Shown one piece after another: positions 1 through 6,821 of a stretch of 19,154 nucleotides of DNA; position 1 is the stretch's first letter, and each line of letters starts with the position of its first letter. The stretch is taken from positions 1 through 19,154 of the forward strand of contig CAYLXX010000017.1 in NCBI GenBank assembly GCA_964387955.1. The letters run 5' to 3'. This stretch comes from CAYLXX01 sp964387955 (GTDB lineage Bacteria > Patescibacteriota > Microgenomatia > UBA1406 > GWC2-37-13). The notes beneath the pieces were generated by a model that was given only the letters and a program-made list of their open reading frames with translations, did not search any database and was not told where the DNA came from. Both the position numbers and the translations under genes were made by a program.

Positions 1-2
1 GA

Positions 3-569
3 GGCTCAGAAGGCATGATTGCAGCCGCCAACTATGCCCGACTCAAAAAGATCCCTTATCTTGGACTTTGCTATGGTATGCAACTAGCATCGGTGGCTTT
101 TGCACGTCATGTACTCGGGCTGAAAGTAGCCAATACAGAGGAAAACGACTCCAAGACTACGCACCCAGTCATCCATTTTATACCCAACCAAAAAGAGCTC
201 CTTGCCAGACGCTCGTATGGCGGCACTATGCGCCTGGGCGCCTGGGACGCAATTGTCAAAAAAGATACCATGGCCTACGAAATTTACGACAAATACAATG
301 GCTTTATCGATAAAAAAACCGGCCTCACCAGTGAGCGCCACCGTCACCGCTATGAGTTTAATAACCAATATATCGACGATTTTGAGAAAAAAGGCTTTAT
401 CATCAGCGCCAGATCGGTTGAAGAGCATCTGGTAGAAATTATTGAGTTATCTCGTAAGCTGCACCCGTTTTATTTAGGCACTCAAGGCCACCCTGAGTAT
501 AAAAGCCGTCCTTTCAAGCCTCATCCGATATTTTTGGCCTTTCTCAACGCTTGTAAAGGTGGTAAATAG
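3..569 (+). CDS. pyrG: CTP synthase, C-terminal glutaminase part (5' truncated by window)
   Basis: This is the glutamine amidotransferase end of CTP synthase, which makes CTP from UTP, ATP and glutamine in the cytoplasm. The frame is already open at base 3, and the residues before the first Met read GSEG, matching the family's RG-x-EGKI segment, so the ATG at 15 is internal and the gene starts outside the window. The class I glutaminase nucleophile is the Cys encoded at 69-71 in GLCYGMQ. The catalytic His-Glu pair lies near the end in QGHPEYKSRP. The visible part (188 residues) covers most of the amidotransferase domain and ends at the position normal for the family. The rplS promoter lies within its last codons. 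Identification is firm. Confidence 0.96.
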   Translation, partial: GSEGMIAAANYARLKKIPYLGLCYGMQLASVAFARHVLGLKVANTEENDSKTTHPVIHFIPNQKELLARRSYGGTMRLGAWDAIVKKDTMAYEIYDKYNGFIDKKTGLTSERHRHRYEFNNQYIDDFEKKGFIISARSVEEHLVEIIELSRKLHPFYLGTQGHPEYKSRPFKPHPIFLAFLNACKGGK

Positions 570-579
570 CTGGTAAAAT
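551..579 (+). promoter_or_regulatory. Predicted sigma-70 promoter for rplS
   Basis: TTGTAA (551-556) and TAAAAT (574-579) are separated by 17 bases, with a TG extension at 571-572. The rplS ATG is only 11 bases after the -10 box, so the predicted leader is about 4-5 bases and has no room for a ribosome binding site. Confidence 0.6.
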
Positions 580-590
580 AGTACTTTCAT

Positions 591-986
591 ATGGCAAATG
601 TATTCCACTATCAAGAACAGCCGTTTATGATAGGCGACACCATCTCAATCAGCTACACCATCAAAGAAGGCGAAAAAACTCGTCAGCAACTTTTTGAAGG
701 CATTCTTTTGCGTGTCAAAGGTCATGACCTCAACAATCGTATGATCACGGTCCGCAAAATCTCCAAGACTGGTGTGGGTATTGAGCGTATTATCCCTCTT
801 AATTCACCTTTTATCGCAGGCATTAAACTTGTCAAAAAATCAGACTTCCAGAAATCTAAACTGTACTTCATACGCGGCCTCTCAGATCAGAACCTACGAC
901 ACAAGCTGTATAGCAAAAAACATGCAAAAGTCGCAGTGGCTCGGCCAGCTAGGAGAAAAACTCGCGCAAAAGTATCTGCTAAGTAA
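591..986 (+). CDS. rplS: 50S ribosomal protein bL19
   Basis: Ribosomal protein bL19 of the large subunit, located near the 30S-50S interface. The 131 residues follow the family pattern: a short N-terminal helix, then the barrel with GDTI near residue 16, FEGILL, ITVRKIS, GVGIERIIPLNSP, and a C-terminal KLYFIRGL-type segment. A basic tail (ARPARRKTRAKVSAK) extends past the core. No Shine-Dalgarno site is seen; the ATG follows a promoter-like element closely. The last 65 bases, encoding the basic tail, also encode the start of the next gene in another frame. The pyrG and yraN neighbours are housekeeping. Confidence 0.95.
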   Translation: MANVFHYQEQPFMIGDTISISYTIKEGEKTRQQLFEGILLRVKGHDLNNRMITVRKISKTGVGIERIIPLNSPFIAGIKLVKKSDFQKSKLYFIRGLSDQNLRHKLYSKKHAKVAVARPARRKTRAKVSAK

Positions 987-1302
987 AGGCTACATCATTC
1001 GTCAAACACATTTCACCTGTCATTGGGGAGAAATCGATATTATTGCCCAAATTCATGGTACAATTGTTTTTATCGAAGTGAAAACACGCAGTTCACGCCA
1101 GGCAGGTCAACCATACGAAGCGGTTAATTACCATAAACTTAGACATTTGGCACGTCCCATACAGTATTATCTCTTGCAAAATAAGCTCTATCGATATAAG
1201 CTATCGCTAGATGTGATATCGATATATCTGGATCGTTGGGGCAATCTGGAAACGTTGTCTCATTTCCAAAATATCGACATTCCAACTGGATTTTTATCAT
1301 AA
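922..1302 (+). CDS. YraN/UPF0102-family endonuclease-like protein
   Basis: A 126-residue member of the YraN (UPF0102) family, which has a restriction-endonuclease-like fold; its cellular role is not well settled. The conserved landmarks are visible: GQLGEKLAQKYLLSKGY near residues 8-24, the acidic GEIDIIA motif, and IVFIEVKTR, which together supply the D...ExK-type metal site. The open frame extends upstream to about 772, but the family's N-terminus aligns with the ATG at 922, and no later in-frame start would preserve GxxGE. The gene therefore overlaps rplS by 65 bases in a different frame. No clear ribosome binding site precedes it, so translational coupling to rplS is plausible. Confidence 0.9.
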   Translation: MQKSQWLGQLGEKLAQKYLLSKGYIIRQTHFTCHWGEIDIIAQIHGTIVFIEVKTRSSRQAGQPYEAVNYHKLRHLARPIQYYLLQNKLYRYKLSLDVISIYLDRWGNLETLSHFQNIDIPTGFLS

Positions 1303-1311
1303 AGGAGGTGA
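1302..1311 (+). promoter_or_regulatory. Strong Shine-Dalgarno site
   Basis: AAGGAGGTGA is a full-length match to the 16S rRNA anti-Shine-Dalgarno sequence. It overlaps the yraN stop codon region and lies four bases before the ATG at 1316. It contrasts with most genes in the window, which have no such site. Confidence 0.85.
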
Positions 1312-1315
1312 ATAG

Positions 1316-1966
1316 ATGTTTGAACTAGTTAATAATATACTACTAAGCTTTTTTAATCGAGTAGTGAGCTACTTACCGTATTTTTTTGGCGGCTTAATCA
1401 TACTTTTAATAGGTCTGGTTTTAGCGAGCTTGCTCAAGCGAATTCTTTTGTCGCTGTTTGCTTTTTTTAGACTGGCAAATCTACTGCAATCACTCAAATT
1501 GATGAATCAGAAAGAGGTGCGAGTTTGGGAAGAAGTGTTGGCCGAAGTTTTACGCTGGACTATAGTCATCTTGTTTCTCATACCCACACTTGAAGTTTGG
1601 GGTCTTTCAAGAGCTACACCAGTGCTCAACCAATTTTTACTCTATTTACCCAATGTTTTAATCGCTGTGGTTATAGGGTTTATTGGTCTACTGGCAGCTA
1701 ACTTAGTCTCAGATTTAGTCATGAGCAGCATTAAGGCTATCGGCGCAACTTCTGCCCGCACGTTGGCATATGCCTCTAAAGTCGCCATCATATTTTTCAC
1801 AATACTTGTTGTCATGAATCAATTGGGTGTGGCTCAGGACTTAATACGCATTTTGTTCACAGGCATTGTGGCTATGTTGGCAATCGCCTGCGGTCTGGCG
1901 TTTGGGTTGGGTGGACAAGATTTGGCAAGAGATTTACTGGACATTTTACGAAAAAAAATCAAATAA
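1316..1966 (+). CDS. Small MscS-like / conserved TM-helix membrane protein
   Basis: A 216-residue integral membrane protein with about five hydrophobic segments (around 18-40, 78-98, 108-130, 150-169, 176-198). The last segment, GLAFGLGGQDLARDLLD, has the glycine-rich pattern of the pore-lining TM3 helix of MscS channels. The cytoplasmic beta domain that normally follows is absent, because the protein stops about 10 residues later. This matches the 'conserved TM helix' family of minimal MscS-related proteins; a channel or pore role is inferred. The start is set by an excellent Shine-Dalgarno site four bases upstream. The next gene begins three bases after its stop, suggesting an operon. Confidence 0.8.
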   Translation: MFELVNNILLSFFNRVVSYLPYFFGGLIILLIGLVLASLLKRILLSLFAFFRLANLLQSLKLMNQKEVRVWEEVLAEVLRWTIVILFLIPTLEVWGLSRATPVLNQFLLYLPNVLIAVVIGFIGLLAANLVSDLVMSSIKAIGATSARTLAYASKVAIIFFTILVVMNQLGVAQDLIRILFTGIVAMLAIACGLAFGLGGQDLARDLLDILRKKIK

Positions 1967-1969
1967 GAT

Positions 1970-2263
1970 ATGCGCGAGTCAGATGAATATGAAGTACTCG
2001 GTGATTACCCGCCCAATATTGAGACAATACCCGGGATTAGGGGAATTGATACTGTTGTTAATCCCGATCTGGATGAAATCGAGATAGAGGCTAAGGCCTA
2101 TTTAAAACACCATCCTGCTTTGAGGAGATTTTTAGAAAGAACTGGCAGGGATGCTGTGGCATTCTCTAATGGTAACGGTAAAGCTCTGTTAATAGGAGTC
2201 GGTCTGGCCGCTCTAAGCATAGCTGGCTACGTAGCTTACAAACACACGCACAAAGAGAAATAG
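1970..2263 (+). CDS. Short protein with C-terminal membrane segment, unknown function
   Basis: A 97-residue protein not assigned to any family. The first 65 residues are hydrophilic and acidic (MRESDEYEVLGDYPPN...). One hydrophobic helix near residues 72-89 (ALLIGVGLAALSIAGYVAY) is followed by a short basic tail (KHTHKEK), as in a tail-anchored cytoplasmic protein. It starts three bases after the membrane-protein gene and has no separate promoter or ribosome binding site, so it is probably co-transcribed and may work with that putative channel. Confidence 0.6.
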   Translation: MRESDEYEVLGDYPPNIETIPGIRGIDTVVNPDLDEIEIEAKAYLKHHPALRRFLERTGRDAVAFSNGNGKALLIGVGLAALSIAGYVAYKHTHKEK

Positions 2264-2273
2264 GCTCCTTTTA

Positions 2274-2282
2274 TGATAAAAT
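2274..2282 (+). promoter_or_regulatory. Extended -10 promoter for tRNA-Glu
   Basis: TGATAAAAT is an exact extended -10 (TGn plus TAAAAT). No good -35 hexamer is present at the usual distance. Predicted transcription start is around 2289, six bases before the mature tRNA. Confidence 0.5.
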
Positions 2283-2294
2283 ATGTGTGCAGCT

Positions 2295-2368
2295 GGCCCC
2301 ATCGTCTAGCGGCCTAGGACATCTGGTTTTCAGCCAGAGAATCTGGGGTTCGAATCCCCATGGGGTCA
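2295..2368 (+). tRNA. tRNA-Glu (anticodon UUC)
   Basis: A complete cloverleaf can be drawn. The acceptor stem pairs 2295-2301 with 2361-2367 (one G-U). The anticodon stem is TCTGG/CCAGA (2322-2326 with 2334-2338) with loop TTTTCAG, giving TTC at 2329-2331. The T arm is TGGGG-TTCGAAT-CCCCA (2344-2360). Discriminator base is A2368. The following bases are CCT, so the CCA end is not encoded and must be added after transcription. The accessory region begins right after it. Confidence 0.95.
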
Positions 2369-2461
2369 CCTAACGCGAAATCGAGCACATCGGCAAAATC
2401 CTTTTGAAAGTCGGCCAGGTCCTCTTCTTCATTATTTGCTTATATACTATTTTATTAAGAT

Positions 2462-3796
2462 ATGGTAAAAATATCTATAAAGATGAAAAAAATACAGGAT
2501 GTGACTGCTTTACTAATTATAACTATAGTCTCACTCGGAATTTTGAGTCTATCGTGGATTGTTTATTATATACATAAAGTAAGTCCAGAGAACACAAACG
2601 CTAGTTCTATCTCTCAGACACAACTTGCAATCGCAGCAAACCCCTCGAGTTTGCCACCTATTCGCCATGTATTTATTATCGTGATGGAAAATCATGACTG
2701 GTCTTCTATCACTTCATCTGTTGCTCCCTATATGTGGAATACTTTAATTCCTATCGGCGCTCATGCCAATAATTATCATAACGTACCTACTTCTATGGGA
2801 GCGCTTCATCCATCTGAGCCAAACTATATTTGGTTAGAAGCCGCGACCAATATTTTCTCCGATCACACATTTACAACAGATAATGATGCAAGTCTGACAA
2901 ATTCGACTAACTCTACAGCCCATCTTGCCACGTTGCTCACTGCTTCAGGATTCACCTGGAAGTCATATCAGGAAGGAATGCCGAGTAATGTTTGTCCGAT
3001 AGCAACAGGAGGTAGTCAGTATGCTGCCAAACATAATCCGTTTGTTTTCTTTCAAGACGTTTCTGGCAATCCTCCAAGTACATCTAATACGTATTGTCGT
3101 CAACATCATTCGCTTATAACAACATCAATTCTTCAAAATGACCTGAATACAGGAAACGTGGGTAACTATAACTTTATTACACCTAATTTATGTAATGATA
3201 TGCATGATTGCAGTGTACAAACTGGAGATACTTGGCTTTCCCAAATTGTGCCGATAATTCTAAACTCTCCCACCTATCAACAAGATGGGTTGATATTGAT
3301 AACTTGGGATGAGGGTGCAGGAACTGGTAATAATCCAATTGGCATGATTGCTCTCTCTCCATTTGCTAAGCAGAACTATGCTAATGCCGTTGCTTACTCT
3401 CATGCATCAACTGTTAAAACGATCGAGGAACTATTCGGTCTTAATCCGTTAGTTGGTCATGCAGTGGACCCAACTACCAATGATTTAGCAGATTTTTTTG
3501 TTACCTCTATACCAACACCCACTTTTACTCCAACTCCTACTTTCTCGCAAAATAGAGTTGATGTTAACAGAGATGGTGTAGTTACCATAAGAGACTATAA
3601 TTTATATCAAAAAGAACAAGGAATTTTATGCGCCCAAATTAGTCAACCTCCATTTCCAACGCCCACACTCCCTTGTGCAGATATCAACTGTAACGGTAGC
3701 GTAGATATAGGTGATTTTAACTACATCAAACAGTATTATGGGATGGCAGTTCCAACACCAAATACTGAACCATATTGTAGTGGACAACTTCCTTAG
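2462..3796 (+). CDS. Membrane-anchored phosphoesterase (acid phosphatase/phospholipase C-like) with dockerin-like C-terminus
   Basis: A 444-residue exported protein. Residues about 14-37 form a membrane anchor or uncleaved signal. The core (about 67-340) resembles the phosphoesterase family that includes acid phosphatase AcpA and bacterial phospholipase C: VFIIVMENHDW (70-80) supplies an early metal ligand, TWDEGAG (Asp283-Glu284) the later acidic pair, and SHAS a candidate His ligand. A Pro-Thr linker follows, then two calcium-loop repeats, DVNRDGVVTIRDY (from 367) and DINCNGSVDIGDF (from 407), as in type I dockerins, about 40 residues apart. The substrate is unknown. TATACT at 2443-2448 lies 13 bases before the ATG, with no Shine-Dalgarno site. 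No cohesin is evident in the window. Confidence 0.8.
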   Translation: MVKISIKMKKIQDVTALLIITIVSLGILSLSWIVYYIHKVSPENTNASSISQTQLAIAANPSSLPPIRHVFIIVMENHDWSSITSSVAPYMWNTLIPIGAHANNYHNVPTSMGALHPSEPNYIWLEAATNIFSDHTFTTDNDASLTNSTNSTAHLATLLTASGFTWKSYQEGMPSNVCPIATGGSQYAAKHNPFVFFQDVSGNPPSTSNTYCRQHHSLITTSILQNDLNTGNVGNYNFITPNLCNDMHDCSVQTGDTWLSQIVPIILNSPTYQQDGLILITWDEGAGTGNNPIGMIALSPFAKQNYANAVAYSHASTVKTIEELFGLNPLVGHAVDPTTNDLADFFVTSIPTPTFTPTPTFSQNRVDVNRDGVVTIRDYNLYQKEQGILCAQISQPPFPTPTLPCADINCNGSVDIGDFNYIKQYYGMAVPTPNTEPYCSGQLP

Positions 3797-3811
3797 TAAG
3801 TATTTTATCGC

Positions 3812-3840
3812 TTGACAAAAGGCTGTTTATAAACGACAAT
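3812..3840 (+). promoter_or_regulatory. Predicted sigma-70 promoter for the sugar dehydrogenase gene
   Basis: A perfect TTGACA (3812-3817) is followed after 17 bases by GACAAT (3835-3840). The ATG at 3849 is eight bases beyond the -10 box, so the predicted leader is about 0-2 bases. Confidence 0.55.
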
Positions 3841-3848
3841 GATCACTA

Positions 3849-6815
3849 ATGAAGATTAAACGTCTCGTTTTAACTTTTCTTTTCTCCTTTCTCTCATTAT
3901 TTTTTTTAACTTCTCAGGCACATGCCGCCCCACCTGCAGGATTTCAAACGACACAAATAATTGGGTCTGGCATGTCCAATACATCTGGATTTGAGTTCGC
4001 ACCTGACGGAAGAATATTTATTTTAGAGCGAACAGGCGCTGTAAAAATTTATAAAAACGGGGCACTCCTTTCAACCCCTTTTGTAACATTACCTTCGATT
4101 TCAACCGGCGACAGGGGATTAATAGGCATCGATTTTGACCCAAGTTTTAATACCAATCATTATGTGTATTTTTACTACACGAAAACCGACCAGTTAAACT
4201 ATGTTGTTCGCTATGACGCCTCCACCGATGTTGGCCAAAATGCTACGGTCATTTATCATACGACTGATATTTCTCAAAATCTTCATGTTGGAGGTACAAT
4301 ACGTTTCGGTCCCGATGGTAAACTCTATATCTCAGTCGGAGACAATGGCATTTCCTCCAATGCTCAGTCGCTTGCAAATGTACATGGAAAAATTTTGAGA
4401 ATAAACAAAGACGGAACAATTCCAAGCGATAATCCTTTCTATGGTCAGTCAGATAAATCACCCGAAATTTATGCGTACGGATTAAGAAATCCTTTTAGAT
4501 TCCAATTTGATTCAGCTACCGGCCGCATGTTTGTCGGAGATGTAGGCGAGGACACATGGGAAGAGGTTAATCGAGTTAGTCGAGGTCAAAATTACGGCTG
4601 GCCACTCTGCGAAGGATTATGTAGCCCTTCCAACCCTCAGTTGCTTGATCCTATTTATACATACAATCATAATGGCGGAAGCGCCTCAGTGGCCGAAGGA
4701 CCAATCTATCATGGATCAATGTTCCCTTCCCAGTATCAAGGAACTCTTTTCTTCGGCGATTATGCACTAGGATTTATAAAAACCATGACCTTGGATGCCA
4801 ACGGCAACTCAACCGGCGTATCCAACTTCGACACAAGTGCTGGCAGTGTGGTTGATATGAAAGTTGCGTCTGACGGATCTTTATACTATATTACCTACTT
4901 TCCTTCGGTACTCTATCGAGTTACTTACTCAACCGGAAACCAAATTCCAGTGGCTGTAGCCAGTGCAGATGTGACTCAAGGACAAGACCCTCTAACAGTC
5001 AATTTTTCCAGTAATGGTACGTATGACCCCGATAATGATCCGTTAACATACAGCTGGAACTTTGGCGACGGCACCTCGAGCACACAAGCCAATCCCTCTA
5101 AAACGTACCCCAATAAAGGCACATATATTGTGCAACTTACGGTCAGCGATCCAACTCACCAAGCACAAGCCACACCAATTACTATACAGGTGGGTACACC
5201 TCCAACTGTGCATGTTGACTCACCAACAGACGGCGCAATCTATCATGCAGGAGACACTATAAACTTTAGCGGTTCGGGAACAGACGCTCAAGGCAATGCA
5301 TTGCCAGACAGTGCTTTTACGACTGAGATTGTGTTCCATCATCAAACACATACCCACCCGTTTTATGGACCCTTTCAGCAACGAACCGGTTCGACAGTAA
5401 TTCCTACCTTTGGAGAATCTTCGCCAGATACTTGGTATGAAATAAAAATTACAGGTACTGACTCAAATAATCTTTCGACCACTGCACATGCCAATATTTA
5501 TCCCCAAAAAATCTGGGCGACATATAACACGTCGACACCAGGACTGCAAATTTTACTTGACGGACAACCAACCGATACACCTTTGACAGTGCAACAGGTT
5601 GTTGGATTCAGGAGACAACTCAGCGTTGTTCCTGTTCAGCAACAGAACGGTAACTACTATCAATTTACCGATTGGTCAGACACAGGATCTATAAACCATA
5701 CGGTAACAACTCCTGCCAATGACTTTACCTTGACAGCCAATTTTCCTCAGGCGACAGCTTACACTGGAAGTTACTATGATAACAATGCGTTCTCAGGATC
5801 TCCGGCATTCACACGCCAAGATCCCACCATCGACTTTACCTGGGGAGATGGAGTTTCGCCAGGACCTGGACTACAGCCGTATGGCTATGCTGTCAGATGG
5901 ATAAAAAATCAGCTATTTGCTCAAGGTCGCTATATCTTTACCGCCTTTACAGATGATGGAATGAGACTCTATATTGATGGTCAGCTAGCTATCAATGCCT
6001 GGATAGATCAATCTGTTACGCGCTATCAAACCACGCAGTGGTTATCGGGAGGAACACATGAAGTAAAAATGGAGTTTTATAACGGGACACAAGAAGGTAT
6101 TGCCAGGCTTTTTGTCGATCTTGATCCAGATCAAACACCTCCCGGACCGACACCGACACCTACAATTACGCCAACTCCAGGACCCACCAACACCCCCACG
6201 CCCACACCAACTCGTACGCCGACACCTGTACCACCCACCCCGACCAGGACTCCTACACCCACTCCAACTAGAACACCCACCCCTACACCTAATGGACCGA
6301 CACCAACTCGTACGCCGACACCAACGCCAACAAGAACTCCTACGCCTACTCCAACCGGTGCACCAACTCCTACACCAACAGGTACAATTGTTCTGAACTT
6401 TAACAATTTACCAGGCAACAATAGTACTTTGGTAACTGATGGAACACATCCTCCTTATCAAAACATAATCAGTTGGGGTACAGCAGGTACACTACTCACC
6501 TCTCCTTCGTGGAGAAAAATGACGACCAACAATTTGTCCTATACAGGGAATAACACATCTACAACTTTTAGTTTTGTAGATCAGAATGGTAATCCAGCCC
6601 CCAGAAAATTTATAAGCTTTAAGATCTTTAATGGGGCCGGGGGTTCGAATACAGTTACCGCCAAGTGCAACAGTACTGGCCCAACGACACAGTTCAATGT
6701 TACTGCCAATCAACTCCTTACAGCTTCAACAGGCTGGACTGGAACATGCAACACAGTAACGCTTACGAGCCCCAATGGTGATTACACCAACTTCGATGAC
6801 TTCTCTGTGCAATAA
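3849..6815 (+). CDS. Secreted glucose/sorbosone dehydrogenase-like protein with PKD, PA14 and TNFDD modules
   Basis: A 988-residue secreted multidomain protein. The signal peptide ends near residue 26 (SQAHA/APP). Residues about 33-360 form a beta-propeller of the PQQ-dependent aldose sugar (glucose/sorbosone) dehydrogenase family: HVGGTIRFGPDGKLYISVGD contains the candidate catalytic His146, and GLRNPFR contains Arg213-Asn214. A PKD domain follows (about 364-450, WNFGDG), then an uncharacterised beta-rich stretch, a PA14 domain (about 638-765, DDGMRLYIDG), a Pro-Thr linker (766-845) and a C-terminal module (846-988) ending in TNFDD that recurs in the reverse-strand gene at 14084-16578. Likely role is oxidation of sugars or sugar ends outside the cell; the substrate is not visible, and PQQ genes are not in the window. 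The beta-helix gene follows after six bases. Confidence 0.85.
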   Translation: MKIKRLVLTFLFSFLSLFFLTSQAHAAPPAGFQTTQIIGSGMSNTSGFEFAPDGRIFILERTGAVKIYKNGALLSTPFVTLPSISTGDRGLIGIDFDPSFNTNHYVYFYYTKTDQLNYVVRYDASTDVGQNATVIYHTTDISQNLHVGGTIRFGPDGKLYISVGDNGISSNAQSLANVHGKILRINKDGTIPSDNPFYGQSDKSPEIYAYGLRNPFRFQFDSATGRMFVGDVGEDTWEEVNRVSRGQNYGWPLCEGLCSPSNPQLLDPIYTYNHNGGSASVAEGPIYHGSMFPSQYQGTLFFGDYALGFIKTMTLDANGNSTGVSNFDTSAGSVVDMKVASDGSLYYITYFPSVLYRVTYSTGNQIPVAVASADVTQGQDPLTVNFSSNGTYDPDNDPLTYSWNFGDGTSSTQANPSKTYPNKGTYIVQLTVSDPTHQAQATPITIQVGTPPTVHVDSPTDGAIYHAGDTINFSGSGTDAQGNALPDSAFTTEIVFHHQTHTHPFYGPFQQRTGSTVIPTFGESSPDTWYEIKITGTDSNNLSTTAHANIYPQKIWATYNTSTPGLQILLDGQPTDTPLTVQQVVGFRRQLSVVPVQQQNGNYYQFTDWSDTGSINHTVTTPANDFTLTANFPQATAYTGSYYDNNAFSGSPAFTRQDPTIDFTWGDGVSPGPGLQPYGYAVRWIKNQLFAQGRYIFTAFTDDGMRLYIDGQLAINAWIDQSVTRYQTTQWLSGGTHEVKMEFYNGTQEGIARLFVDLDPDQTPPGPTPTPTITPTPGPTNTPTPTPTRTPTPVPPTPTRTPTPTPTRTPTPTPNGPTPTRTPTPTPTRTPTPTPTGAPTPTPTGTIVLNFNNLPGNNSTLVTDGTHPPYQNIISWGTAGTLLTSPSWRKMTTNNLSYTGNNTSTTFSFVDQNGNPAPRKFISFKIFNGAGGSNTVTAKCNSTGPTTQFNVTANQLLTASTGWTGTCNTVTLTSPNGDYTNFDDFSVQ
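6144..6383 (+). repeat. Low-complexity Pro-Thr linker-coding repeat
   Basis: About 240 bases of degenerate tandem units on the theme ACNCCNACNC (for example ACACCAACTCGTACGCCGAC appears twice) encode the TPTPTRTPTPT linker. Similar shorter tracts occur on the reverse strand at about 9600-9740, 14460-14570 and 15000-15080, and forward at about 11750-11810. They are probable sites of recombination and assembly difficulty. Confidence 0.85.
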
Positions 6816-6821
6816 TCAGAT

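Noticed and set aside
772..921. Longer N-terminus for the YraN-family protein starting at 772
   Set aside because: The extra 50 residues lie inside rplS in another frame and match nothing in the family; the YraN domain begins just after the ATG at 922.
6144..6383. Repeat tract considered as a CRISPR array
   Set aside because: The units are about 10 bases, degenerate, in frame and encode a Pro-Thr linker; there are no spacers and no cas genes.
6131..6421. Reverse-strand open frame of Val-Gly repeats
   Set aside because: It is the antisense shadow of the Pro-Thr linker repeat; low-complexity DNA keeps several frames open.
6639..6650. GGGGTTCGAAT match to the tRNA-Glu T-arm, considered as an attachment-site repeat marking an island end
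   Set aside because: The match is about 11 bases, lies within the coding sequence of the conserved TNFDD module, and is not accompanied by an integrase.
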